Assembly: GCA_017409005.1 (NCBI GenBank)
Contig: JAFQTP010000007.1
Span: 56,479 to 120,478 of the forward strand
DNA length: 64,000 nt
DNA from: Clostridia bacterium
GTDB lineage: Bacteria > Bacillota > Clostridia > Christensenellales > UBA1242
Reading direction: 5' to 3'
Shown: positions 1 through 8,333 of the stretch, one piece after another
Position numbering within the stretch: position 1 is the first letter of the stretch
Layout of the letters: each line of letters opens with the position of its first letter
Notes under the pieces: generated by a model
What the model was told of the DNA's origin: nothing
Seen by the model: the letters and a program-made list of their open reading frames with translations, nothing else
The model's database searches: none
Made by a program: the position numbers and the translations under genes

Positions 1-714
1 TTAGATAAAATTGAAAAAGAATTTAAGAATATTGATAATGAATTTGGATATAAAATCAAATATCAAGTATTAAAAGCTTCTAATTTTGGAGTTCCTCAAA
101 ACAGAGAAAGAGTATTTATTGTTGGAGTTAGAAATGATATATCCAAAGAATGGATATTTCCTACACCTTTAAATAAAAACACTTTATCTATAAAAGAAGC
201 GATAGATGATTTACCAGAATTACAATCTGGGCAAACTATATCAGAATACAACAAAAAACCGTATAATTATTATCAGAAACTTATGAGAAAGAAATCAAAG
301 GTTCTTACACAACATGTTGCCGCAGATTATGGAGAAAAAATAAGAACAGTAATTAAAAATGTTCCACAAGGAGAAGGTAAAAATTATTTTAACAAATTAG
401 TGGAAGCAGGCAAGATTGATAAAAAATATTATTTAACTTCTGGTTATGCAAACACTTATTCAAGATTAATAGAAACAGAACCATCAACAACAATTACAAA
501 TAATCTTATAACTCCCTCCGCCCTAAGATGTATTCATTATAGAGATGATAGGGCATTAAGCCCACGAGAAGGAGCTAGAATACAATCTTTCCCGGATTGG
601 TTTAATTTTAGTGGTAATATGGGTAAAGTTGCAATGCAGATAGGTAATGCAGTTCCACCACTTTTAGCAATGGCAATAGCAGAACAAATTAAAAATTTTT
701 TAGAAGGAGTTTAG
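1..714 (+). CDS. DNA cytosine-5 methyltransferase, C-terminal part (5' end outside window)
   Basis: The reading frame is open from base 1, so this is the last 237 residues of a longer gene. It would transfer a methyl group from S-adenosylmethionine to C5 of cytosine in DNA. Visible family motifs are QNRER (motif VIII, visible residues 33-37), a variable target-recognition stretch, then SPREGARIQSFP (motif IX) and MQIGNAVPPLLA (motif X). The catalytic Pro-Cys loop lies outside the window. The stop is followed one base later by the next start, and that gene's AAGGAG ribosome site lies inside this one, so the two are cotranscribed. Arg is almost always AGA and Ile often ATA, unlike most of the window. 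The family call is firm; target site and role (restriction-modification or self-marking for a defence system) are inferred. Confidence 0.9.
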   Translation, partial: LDKIEKEFKNIDNEFGYKIKYQVLKASNFGVPQNRERVFIVGVRNDISKEWIFPTPLNKNTLSIKEAIDDLPELQSGQTISEYNKKPYNYYQKLMRKKSKVLTQHVAADYGEKIRTVIKNVPQGEGKNYFNKLVEAGKIDKKYYLTSGYANTYSRLIETEPSTTITNNLITPSALRCIHYRDDRALSPREGARIQSFPDWFNFSGNMGKVAMQIGNAVPPLLAMAIAEQIKNFLEGV

Positions 715-715
715 A

Positions 716-2845
716 ATGGATATAAAACAATTGAATGATAAAAATACAATACATTTTAATTTTACCTATGCGGCCTTAGAATTATTAGGTAAAAACTTAT
801 ATTCAAATGTATGGAATGCTCTTTCGGAATTAGTTGCAAATGGTATTGATGCAAAAGCAAAAGAAATTAAAATCTTAATAGACATGACAAATAAAGAACA
901 TTCAACCATTGATATTTATGATAATGGTTCTGGTATGGATTATTTAGATTTGGCAAACAGATATGTATTGTTGGGTAGAAATAAAAGGGATGATATTATT
1001 GATAATCATACCATAAAATACCCGATGGGTAGAAAAGGAATTGGTAAACTCGCAGCTTTATATTTGTCAAAAGATTTTTATATTATAACAAAAAAAGATT
1101 TTAAGAAATCTACTTGGAATTTAAATTTATTAAAAATAACTGAGAACGATATACCAAATATAAAAAAAGTTGAAGCAAGAAATGATATATCAGAATTAGA
1201 AAAGGATTTAAATTTCCAACAATCTGGAACAATCTTACATCTTACAGATGTGGACATGTCGAATATAGGGGTGCAAACTATAAATGCTTTCAAGGCAAGG
1301 CTTGCGGATTTTTATTTGGTAAATTCACTAGATTGCAGTATTTCCGTTGCATTGAAAGATAGAAATACAAAAAAAGAAGAAATCGTATTCGATGAGGTGA
1401 AAAAATCTATTGCATATAAAAACTTCTTTGCGTTGTATGATAATAGCAATAATAATATACAAAAACATATGAAAAATAATGTTGTTATCAAATCTAGTGT
1501 TCCATCTGTAGAGATGAAATTAAGAAATACTGTAATTTTAAATCAAAATGATTATCCTAGAGTATCGGGAGAGAAGGAGTTTGTAGATAAGTTTGGAAAT
1601 AAGAGGGTCATTCCTTATAATATGGTGGGTTGGATTGCAATGCATTCTGCAATAGAAAAAGATTATGCAGTGAAAAATGACCCCTTGTTTATGAAAAATA
1701 ATACTTATAGACCAAACCAACTACGGGTATACATAAGAAATAAATTGGCAGTGGCTAATTTTCTACCATATTTAAAAAACACACAAATATTTGGAAATTA
1801 TATAGAAGGTGAAATTAGTTTTGATATTTTAGATGATGATTTTTTGCCTGATATAACAACATCAAATAGACAAGATTTACAACAAGAAGATGAACGAGTT
1901 ATTTTATTAATAGAGATATTGAAACCTATAATTAATAAATTGATATCGGAACGTATCAAAGTTGCCAATGATATAAAAAGGGAAGAAGAACTATTTTTTG
2001 AAAAACAGAAATTAGAATTACAAAAAATAAAAGATCAAGCTGAACTTAAAGTTGAATCTTTAGAAAAAGATAATAAGTCGTTAAAATATGACATTGCATT
2101 AAAAAACAAAGATTTGAAAAGTGAAAAGAAAAGGAATAGTTTTCTTAATAGCAGTTTGAGGATCGATCAAAAAGAATTTATGCAGAGATTGCATATGTTT
2201 CAAATTAATTTAGGAACTATTAATAATATTATCGCAAAATGGATAAAAAAGCATTCACGAAATAATTTAAAGATTGAAAACATTTTACCTGACATAAAAA
2301 CAATTTCTTATACCATAGAGAAGATGCGTGGTAACTTAAAATATAGCAGTTACGCAAGCTTTAATACTCAAGATGAATATATTGAAGGCGACTTATTCGC
2401 TTTTATTAACGAATTCTGTAAACTAACTTATGGCGATTATAAGTTATTAAATGTGTATGTAAATAACCCAAACAATTTGGAATGTCAAATAAGTTTTTCT
2501 CCTCAAGATATTTCCGTTATAATTTGTAATATTGTAAGCAATTCAGAAAAACACAGGTCTAAAAACTTATTTTTTGAGCTCGGTCGAGATTCTAAAGGAA
2601 ACTATTTTATTAAAGCTATAAATGATGGTAAGTCGTTTGATTTTAACACGATTAATAATAAAAAAGAATTGTTTGAATTTGGGAAAGGGTTTACCCCAAC
2701 AGGGAATGGTGTTGGCTTATACCATATCAAAAATATCATTGAAACAAAGATGTGCGGACAAGTGGATATAGATGATACTAGAAAAAAAGGATTTGAGATA
2801 CAGATGAGGTTTAAAAATGAAAGATTTAAAAATAATGTGGATTGA
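716..2845 (+). CDS. Dual GHKL ATPase: MORC-like N-terminus joined to a histidine-kinase-like C-terminus
   Basis: 709 residues with two Bergerat-fold ATPase modules. The first has the N box SELVANGIDA (E38, N42, D45), DNGSGM (69-74) and GRKGIGK (105-111), followed by an S5-like region (about 190-390), as in MutL/MORC/paraMORC proteins of restriction systems. A charged coiled coil (about 415-485) leads to a dimerisation-type helix pair with candidate phospho-acceptor H493. The second ATPase follows: N box NIVSNSEKH (605-613), NDGKSF (636-641), LFEFGKGF (652-659) and GNGVGL (663-668), a histidine kinase arrangement. The downstream receiver gene overlaps it by 29 bases, so phosphotransfer between the two is the natural inference. 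No membrane segments are seen, so it is cytoplasmic. Domain calls are good; defence role is inferred from the methyltransferase next door. Confidence 0.85.
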   Translation: MDIKQLNDKNTIHFNFTYAALELLGKNLYSNVWNALSELVANGIDAKAKEIKILIDMTNKEHSTIDIYDNGSGMDYLDLANRYVLLGRNKRDDIIDNHTIKYPMGRKGIGKLAALYLSKDFYIITKKDFKKSTWNLNLLKITENDIPNIKKVEARNDISELEKDLNFQQSGTILHLTDVDMSNIGVQTINAFKARLADFYLVNSLDCSISVALKDRNTKKEEIVFDEVKKSIAYKNFFALYDNSNNNIQKHMKNNVVIKSSVPSVEMKLRNTVILNQNDYPRVSGEKEFVDKFGNKRVIPYNMVGWIAMHSAIEKDYAVKNDPLFMKNNTYRPNQLRVYIRNKLAVANFLPYLKNTQIFGNYIEGEISFDILDDDFLPDITTSNRQDLQQEDERVILLIEILKPIINKLISERIKVANDIKREEELFFEKQKLELQKIKDQAELKVESLEKDNKSLKYDIALKNKDLKSEKKRNSFLNSSLRIDQKEFMQRLHMFQINLGTINNIIAKWIKKHSRNNLKIENILPDIKTISYTIEKMRGNLKYSSYASFNTQDEYIEGDLFAFINEFCKLTYGDYKLLNVYVNNPNNLECQISFSPQDISVIICNIVSNSEKHRSKNLFFELGRDSKGNYFIKAINDGKSFDFNTINNKKELFEFGKGFTPTGNGVGLYHIKNIIETKMCGQVDIDDTRKKGFEIQMRFKNERFKNNVD

Positions 2846-3800
2846 TGATTCTGAAGAGTGGTTTAACAGCCAAAAAGATAGTTTAGAGGTTAATCTTGAA
2901 GATGTTGGTATTAGTGTGGATTTTGAATACTGTAAAAATGCAAATATTTTAACAAACAAAGTGTTAAAACAACCAAGGTTTGAAATGTATGATATAATCT
3001 TTATTGATTATTCGCTTTCAAATAATATTGTCGGCGATGAAATAATAAAAAGGATTCGAGATAATGATATATTAGTAGATATCATATTTTATTCAGCCTC
3101 AAAAGAAAAGGAACTCATTGACAAGATAAAAACGAATATTGCTTTAATTGACGGGTTAACAATTGCAAATAAAGATAATTTTATTGATAAGGCTTTTAAT
3201 TCTATTTGTAAAATGGCACAAAAGAAAAAATCTATAACTAATATGAGAGGTGTTCTAGCAAATGTAACATCAGAAAATGATTTCGTGATAAATTCATATA
3301 TTATGGAAAATTTCAAAAATATTTCTGAAACAAAACAACAAGAAATATTAGATTTGTTTTTAAAAAATCAAGAAGATAATAAAAAAGAGATAAATGAATC
3401 TATCGATAGTTATAAAAGCAAAGGAAAGATTACTAGTATTAATAAGTTTTTAAAAGAAAAATTTTTTCCTTTGGAATTAAAATATCGTATTTTTGCTATG
3501 ATTGCTGAAGAGTTGCACGATGAAGATGCAAAAGGTTTTAATATTGAGGAATATTTTAAAACAATAGTATCATCTAGAAATAAGTTATCTCACAAAAAGC
3601 TGGATATTTGCTCCAAAGGTTCATATTTAAAATATTTCGACAATCTAAAACAATTTAATGAAAGGATATGCCCTAGAGATTGTAATAATCATTCAGATGA
3701 AAATAAAATTTCTTGTTCAGAGTGGGAAAATATAAAATTACAGGCATACTCCTACTGCAGTTTATTAACTTCAATTTTTAACAAATTAACAAATGAGTGA
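2817..3800 (+). CDS. Receiver-domain protein with a candidate HEPN ribonuclease effector
   Basis: 327 residues. The N-terminal ~135 form a response-regulator receiver: acidic pair D10-D11, phospho-acceptor D64 in IDYSL, S93 in FYSA and K119. The C-terminal half is not a recognisable DNA-binding domain. It is helical and contains SSRNKLSHKK, an R254-x4-H259 pair that fits the catalytic motif of HEPN RNases, then a Cys/His-rich tail (C285, C289, H292, C300). The start overlaps the kinase gene by 29 bases and has GAGG about 7 bases upstream, so translation is coupled. A kinase-controlled RNase causing growth arrest or cell suicide is a reasonable inference; HEPN assignment rests on one motif and helical context. 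A strong terminator follows at once, closing the operon. Confidence 0.75.
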   Translation: MKDLKIMWIDDSEEWFNSQKDSLEVNLEDVGISVDFEYCKNANILTNKVLKQPRFEMYDIIFIDYSLSNNIVGDEIIKRIRDNDILVDIIFYSASKEKELIDKIKTNIALIDGLTIANKDNFIDKAFNSICKMAQKKKSITNMRGVLANVTSENDFVINSYIMENFKNISETKQQEILDLFLKNQEDNKKEINESIDSYKSKGKITSINKFLKEKFFPLELKYRIFAMIAEELHDEDAKGFNIEEYFKTIVSSRNKLSHKKLDICSKGSYLKYFDNLKQFNERICPRDCNNHSDENKISCSEWENIKLQAYSYCSLLTSIFNKLTNE

Positions 3801-3811
3801 AAAGTAATCAC

Positions 3812-3842
3812 AAAAGCACTAGATTAACCTAGTGCTTTTTTG
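3812..3842 (+). terminator. Intrinsic terminator of the methyltransferase/kinase/receiver operon
   Basis: An 11-bp perfect stem (AAAAGCACTAG with CTAGTGCTTTT, loop of 6) followed by T residues lies 12 bases after the receiver gene's stop. Confidence 0.9.
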
Positions 3843-4273
3843 TATATAAATTCTTGGTTTGTTTTACTTTTGAACAAGTTTTATAGTGCAATAAGCATCA
3901 CTTTTTGTGGGTCTCTTCAAAATATTAGAGAAAGACACTGCAATTGATGAAACACTATTTTAACCCAACCCAAACATATATTTCCTACCTAAATTCACTT
4001 AAAATCAAACATTAAGTGGTTTGTTTAGCAATAAAGTCGCTAATTTTTTGGTAATATATGGAAATTTAATTTATCTATGCTATAATATTTAATGTCTTTA
4101 TGTATCTAAAAGTTCATATAGTCTCCACTATTGTTTCCAAATGTTCATATAGCCACCACCTAAATTAAATAAAGTCGATTTTTCAAAATGTTTCGTTTTT
4201 TATTAGCACCTTTTAAAACAATTTGTGATATACTTAAAATATCAAATACAATAAATATGTATTAGGAGGTTTT
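3843..4273. other. Gene-poor intergenic stretch
   Basis: No convincing gene. On the minus strand an open frame of about 30 codons ending at 3864 reads like the tail of a decayed gene, but it is too short to assign. The stretch contains copy A of the 74-bp repeat (4092-4165). A promoter for the lipoprotein gene should lie near 4220-4250 (TATACT at about 4230). Confidence 0.5.
4092..4165 (+). repeat. 74-bp dispersed repeat, copy A
   Basis: Matches 8144-8217 at 71 of 74 positions, in the same orientation. Within it GTTCATATAG followed by CCAC occurs twice, 33 bases apart, a layout often seen in transposase-binding ends of insertion sequences. No transposase is present beside it. Confidence 0.85.
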
Positions 4274-5011
4274 ATGAAAAAGAAATTTCTAACATTTTTA
4301 TTAGCAATATGCTTAATTTTACCTTGTGCATTTGCTTTAACAGCATGTGGTAAAGATGATGATAAACTAACAAAGACTCAATATCTTACAATGTTAAATG
4401 ATGTTTCAACTGCTTGCGAAAATTATCTTTCAAGTATTGAATCTAAACCACAAGTTCTTGCAATGAGTTATAATATAAACGATAATGACTATGAAGAAGT
4501 TGATAATGAAGAAGCAATGGTTGATATGATAAAAGCAAATATTGCACTTATTTATTTAGTTGAAAATATTTATAGCAGAGATGACTATGCTGTGAATAAT
4601 GGTGTTGACGAATATATTGTAAGCACATTAGATTGGACGGCAAGAGCAAGAATGCAAGTTAACTATAACAAATCAACAAACATAACAACAATAACAATTT
4701 ATTGGCTTAGTGGACACGATATTCAATATTTCATATTTGATATTAATTATAATTATTCAGAAGAAGAGTTAAACTCATTTACTATAACTGGTTTATATGG
4801 AACTGAGATGAGTTCTGATTTTGACACAAGAAAATTTAAATATGAAAATGGCAAATTGTATATGCTAAAACAAGAAGTTGAATATTATGGCGAATTCAAA
4901 ACAGATGTTAAAAATAAAATGCTAGCATTTAGAACTTTTAACAAGCAAATGTCTGAAATGCCAGATTATTCAATAGAATATGCTGGTGCTTGCGAACGAG
5001 CAGGAATATAG
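4274..5011 (+). CDS. Lipoprotein of unknown function (245 aa)
   Basis: A classic lipoprotein leader: MKKK, a hydrophobic stretch and the lipobox LTAC with acylated C25. The mature part is acidic and rich in Tyr, Asn and Asp, with no recognisable domain, and is predicted to sit on the outer face of the membrane. The start is set by AGGAGG 6 bases upstream. The next gene begins 13 bases after the stop and has an almost identical leader, so the two form a pair of related secretion signals on different bodies. It lies in the AGA/ATA-rich accessory segment. No function can be stated. Confidence 0.85.
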   Translation: MKKKFLTFLLAICLILPCAFALTACGKDDDKLTKTQYLTMLNDVSTACENYLSSIESKPQVLAMSYNINDNDYEEVDNEEAMVDMIKANIALIYLVENIYSRDDYAVNNGVDEYIVSTLDWTARARMQVNYNKSTNITTITIYWLSGHDIQYFIFDINYNYSEEELNSFTITGLYGTEMSSDFDTRKFKYENGKLYMLKQEVEYYGEFKTDVKNKMLAFRTFNKQMSEMPDYSIEYAGACERAGI

Positions 5012-5024
5012 GAGGAATAATTAT

Positions 5025-6947
5025 ATGAAGAAGAAAATTTTAACTTTTATATTTGCTTTATCTTTAATAATTCCTTGTGGGATTATGTTAACTGCTTGTG
5101 GTAAAGACCCAAATGAGCCTTCGCCAAACAATGCTGTTTCTGTTACAATAGACTTTATATTGGATGAGGATTTCCAGTTTGGCGATCAGTGGAGTGTTGA
5201 TGAGGCAACCAACACCTATACAACTACATATTTGAATGGATTTGTTTGGGGAAGTAGTTATATGTTTGAGGTCGTTGCCACAACAGAAAATGGAGATACA
5301 AGACACTTATATGAGGTTACAGAACAAAATACTGCTGGTTATAAAGTAGAAACTAACATGCCTGATACGAATGGTCGTTTACCAGTTGGCACATATACAT
5401 ATAAATTATACTGTGAAAGCTTTAATAATGGTATTTATAAAACAGAAGCTTGTGAAAGTGAAACATATACCATTATTATTGAAAAAGAACCTATTGAATT
5501 GGAAGGAGGTTGGCAGTATAACGGCGGTAACTCCTATCATGGGGATTATATTTCGGTTGATTTAAATTTGATGGCAAGATGGCAAAATTCACAAATTAGT
5601 CTAGAAGATGTTGGCATTACAAATTTAAGTTATGTTGACGAAGCTCCTTATACAAGAAGACAAAAGAATGTTGGTGACTATACAGCAAAGGTAGAATATG
5701 AAGCTGATACTGCTAACTTTAATTATATTGGTGATGGTCTTCCTGAAAAAGAATTTGAGTGGTCTATTGAAAAAGGTAATGTTCAATCTTTAATGGGTTT
5801 AATTTGGAATAGTTATCAAAATGATACTTTTGAATTTGAATATGGAACACAAGTTACACCTATATATAGTCTTGAAGAACTTTCTCAAAATTTAGATGAC
5901 CAAAACATTATAACATTAACTGGTCTAAAAGTTAATGGAGTGCTTGTTGATAGCTATCCACTTACATTTTCAAATGTCGGAACATACACAGTTACACCTG
6001 TGATTGTTCAAAATGACACAGAAAATTATGAAGTTGTTGACTACGAAAGTGCTGAATATTCTCGCACATGGACAATTACTAAAAAGAAATTTAATGCAAG
6101 TGATTTTACTTGGAGCAGTGATAATATTCAGCCTTATACTGGCTGGCCTCAAACGGTTAGGTTCAACTATCCAGACAGTGCGGCAGAATGCTTAAACATA
6201 CAACCTGTAATAGACATTGATAATAACATCACTAACGAGGCAACAAACGCTGGAACATACACCGCAAAAATAACTTATACTTGTCCTGAAAATTATGAAA
6301 TTATTGGAACTATTCCAGTAGAATATGTATGGACAATACCAAAGGCAGAACTAACATTTGAAAATGCAAGCTGGCATTTTGACTTTTCAGAAAAAACTCA
6401 AATACCATATCATCAGAGTTATAGTTTAAGACCACAAGTTAGATCTGTTGGCTTCCCAGTAACTTATACACATTATGATAGTCAAAGACAGGAAGTTTCC
6501 GTTGGTTATTTAGAGTGTGGAACTTACAAGACAGTTGCAACAGTAGATTATGATACAAATAACTATTATCTTGAAGATACAAGTAAACTAGAATTTGAAT
6601 GGTCTGTTGTAAAGGGAGATTACGTAATCAATTGGGCAGATTGGAAGTATTATAGTGATATAAACACTAATGAAATCACAATTGAAGGAAATAATATAAC
6701 TTTACAAACCTTGAGTTCTGGAAAATACCATATATATCTTGATTTAATGACAACACCATTTTTTAGTTTTAAATATTCATTTGACGGTGGACAAACTTTT
6801 GTTGAACAAGGAATTGCTCCAAACGTTGATGCCGCTGTTGCTGGAAACTATACTATTACTATTGTGATTGAAGAACTAGATTTAGAACATTACAATCCTA
6901 TTGATGCAACAACTTTCACTTTGAATGTAAACATTGTTGAAGCTTAA
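5025..6947 (+). CDS. Repeat-containing surface lipoprotein (MBG-like modules)
   Basis: 640 residues when started at ATG 5025, which has GGAGGA at a good distance; an in-frame ATG at 4980 lies inside the previous gene. Leader MKKKILTF ends in lipobox LTAC (C25). The body is built of about five ~90-residue modules, each opening with a K-x-aromatic/W stretch after a WxIxK linker (IEKGN, ITKKK, IPKAE, VVKGD). This resembles MBG/bacterial Ig-like repeats that form stalks on Gram-positive surfaces. It is anchored by lipid and has no sortase motif. Likely an adhesin or binding protein, but no ligand can be named. Confidence 0.8.
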   Translation: MKKKILTFIFALSLIIPCGIMLTACGKDPNEPSPNNAVSVTIDFILDEDFQFGDQWSVDEATNTYTTTYLNGFVWGSSYMFEVVATTENGDTRHLYEVTEQNTAGYKVETNMPDTNGRLPVGTYTYKLYCESFNNGIYKTEACESETYTIIIEKEPIELEGGWQYNGGNSYHGDYISVDLNLMARWQNSQISLEDVGITNLSYVDEAPYTRRQKNVGDYTAKVEYEADTANFNYIGDGLPEKEFEWSIEKGNVQSLMGLIWNSYQNDTFEFEYGTQVTPIYSLEELSQNLDDQNIITLTGLKVNGVLVDSYPLTFSNVGTYTVTPVIVQNDTENYEVVDYESAEYSRTWTITKKKFNASDFTWSSDNIQPYTGWPQTVRFNYPDSAAECLNIQPVIDIDNNITNEATNAGTYTAKITYTCPENYEIIGTIPVEYVWTIPKAELTFENASWHFDFSEKTQIPYHQSYSLRPQVRSVGFPVTYTHYDSQRQEVSVGYLECGTYKTVATVDYDTNNYYLEDTSKLEFEWSVVKGDYVINWADWKYYSDINTNEITIEGNNITLQTLSSGKYHIYLDLMTTPFFSFKYSFDGGQTFVEQGIAPNVDAAVAGNYTITIVIEELDLEHYNPIDATTFTLNVNIVEA

Positions 6948-6955
6948 TAAAATTT

Positions 6956-6990
6956 AAAACCTATTAGGAAATATCCTAGTAGGTTTTTTG
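6956..6990. terminator. Terminator after the lipoprotein pair
   Basis: Stem AAACCTA-TAGGA with TCCTA-TAGGTTT (one internal mismatch) plus a T run, 9 bases past the stop at 6947. Confidence 0.85.
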
Positions 6991-7011
6991 TTTATGGTTA
7001 TATAGCATAAA

Positions 7012-7037
7012 AAGCCAAGAGTTTTAACTCCTGGCTT
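7012..7037. terminator. Second hairpin, terminator-like
   Basis: AAGCCA-GAG pairs with CTC-TGGCTT around a TTTTAA loop. The T run is weak, so it may act only as a stabilising hairpin. Confidence 0.5.
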
Positions 7038-7227
7038 ATGTTTTATATATCTAAATTTAGTTTTTTTCAATACCTATCAAAAAACCTATTTTGGATTCTT
7101 TCCAGTTTCATTGTTTATCTCTTTTCAAAGTTAAATAGTTTAGTGATGACTTTGGTTCTGGTCTTTCATAGTAAACAATTATGCCAGCATTTCCTTTTGC
7201 AAAAACATAATCAATAATTTCAATATA

Positions 7228-7264
7228 AAAAGTCGCATTTGACCGAGCGTTCAAACGCGACTTT
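7228..7264 (-). terminator. Strong hairpin downstream of a tRNA fragment
   Basis: AAAAGTCGC-TTTGA pairs with TCAAA-GCGACTTT (one mismatch) and is followed on the minus strand by TTTTT. It sits just past the tRNA 3' fragment at 7268-7292, as if it were the terminator of a former tRNA gene. Confidence 0.7.
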
Positions 7265-7267
7265 ATC

Positions 7268-7292
7268 TGGCGGAGCATGAGGGACTCGAACC
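7268..7292 (-). pseudogene. 3' fragment of a tRNA gene (T arm and acceptor end)
   Basis: On the minus strand the 25 bases read GGTTCGAGTCCCTC then ATGCTCCGCCA: T-loop GGTTCGAGTCC, acceptor strand and encoded CCA. No matching D arm or anticodon arm lies upstream. Such 3' tRNA pieces are typical att remnants left where an element integrated into a tRNA gene. The acceptor sequence differs from the tRNA-Ser genes in this window, so the parent tRNA is elsewhere or lost. Confidence 0.75.
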
Positions 7293-7303
7293 GAACCGCA
7301 TAT

Positions 7304-8047
7304 TTATATATCATTTTTATTAAATTTGCAGCAATTATTTAGTGGGCAATGTAAACAATTCGGATTAGTTGGATGACAGAAATTTCTTCCTATTTCCCAA
7401 CATGAACTATCTATTATGCCTGGGAATTCGGGATATAATTCTCGGGCTTTATATAATACAAGATTTATATCTTCTTGATTTGAAATTAACTCCAATCTGT
7501 ACATTATTCTTTTAATATGTACATCTGGAGAAATATCGATAGAATAATAATCACTTAATTCAATGTTATACTCTCTAACAAGTATGTTAGTTGCCATTGT
7601 TGCAATTTTTATTCCACATCCTCTAAATTGCAAAAACTTATAAATAACACTTGCACTACTTGGTTTGTTTTTCCATATTTGTGAGATATCATCATTATAA
7701 TCATTATGAATTTTTTGAACCCCATCATAAAACACTTTAGCCATATGTTCGTTATATCTGTGTGGTTTAAATTTAAAAAACCAATCTCTAATATTTTCAT
7801 AAGATATGTGTGATAATTTTTCCATATCAAAAGCATTAAAGTGTTTGCATAATAGATAAGGTATTTTCCATGCTTTTTCAGCCTTTATACCTCTATCCAT
7901 TAAACATGATAAAACATATAAATGTGAAAATTTTTCTAAATTATTAAAACATGCATCAATTTCATCTTCTCCTGTAAATTGATGTCTTTTTATTGTATTT
8001 TTTAAATCATAAAATCTTCTTTTTGATATTTCTACAAGTGGATGCAT
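7304..8047 (-). CDS. Endonuclease III-like HhH-GPD DNA glycosylase with Fe-S cluster
   Basis: 247 residues. The helix-hairpin-helix FRGCGIKIA (141-149) supplies K147 at the position of the catalytic Lys of endonuclease III, and SPDVHIKRI supplies D175 at the catalytic Asp. The C-terminus has C224-x6-C231-x2-C234-x5-C240, the [4Fe-4S] spacing of the family. The rest is diverged, so it is probably not the housekeeping Nth. It could excise modified or mismatched bases and nick DNA. It lies on the minus strand beside a restriction-modification operon, downstream of that operon and separated from it by terminators. A role in dealing with methyl-C deamination or modified phage DNA is inference. Enzyme family is confident, substrate unknown. 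Confidence 0.85.
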   Translation of the reverse strand: MHPLVEISKRRFYDLKNTIKRHQFTGEDEIDACFNNLEKFSHLYVLSCLMDRGIKAEKAWKIPYLLCKHFNAFDMEKLSHISYENIRDWFFKFKPHRYNEHMAKVFYDGVQKIHNDYNDDISQIWKNKPSSASVIYKFLQFRGCGIKIATMATNILVREYNIELSDYYSIDISPDVHIKRIMYRLELISNQEDINLVLYKARELYPEFPGIIDSSCWEIGRNFCHPTNPNCLHCPLNNCCKFNKNDI

Positions 8048-8107
8048 TTTTTCTCCTTTGCGTTCTATTTATTATACCATATTTTAATTAAAATTTATAA
8101 TAAAAAA

Positions 8108-8137
8108 TCCACCCTTACCATAATGGTACGGATGGAC
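8108..8137 (-). terminator. Imperfect hairpin with a minus-strand T run
   Basis: TCCA-CC-TTACCA pairs with TGGTA-GG-TGGA. On the minus strand it is followed by TTTTTT, so it can terminate transcription arriving from the restriction operon before the glycosylase gene. Confidence 0.6.
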
Positions 8138-8143
8138 GATTTT

Positions 8144-8217
8144 ATGTCTTTATGTACCTAAAAGTTCATATAGTCACCACTATTGTTTCCAAATGTTCAT
8201 ATGGCCACCACCTAAAT
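8144..8217 (+). repeat. 74-bp dispersed repeat, copy B
   Basis: Same length and orientation as 4092-4165 with 3 differences. It lies between two minus-strand terminator hairpins, in non-coding DNA. Confidence 0.85.
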
Positions 8218-8228
8218 AGAGTAAAAGA

Positions 8229-8272
8229 AAAAGTCTAAACCTGCGATATAAAGCGAGATTTAGACTTTTTTA
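8229..8272 (-). terminator. Terminator of the BcgI-like operon
   Basis: Perfect 11-bp stem AAAAGTCTAAA/TTTAGACTTTT with T runs on both strands, 62 bases past the end of the specificity gene. Confidence 0.85.
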
Positions 8273-8333
8273 ATCATTGACATTTTATATGAATATTTTG
8301 TGACATTTAAGTGAATAAATATGACTTTTATTA

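Noticed and set aside
3864-3960. Minus-strand fragment of a former gene (about 30 codons)
   Set aside because: Too short and bounded by stops; no recognisable family.
7108-7314. 68-codon minus-strand frame
   Set aside because: It reads through the tRNA fragment and the terminator hairpin and has no ribosome site; at most a decayed gene tail.
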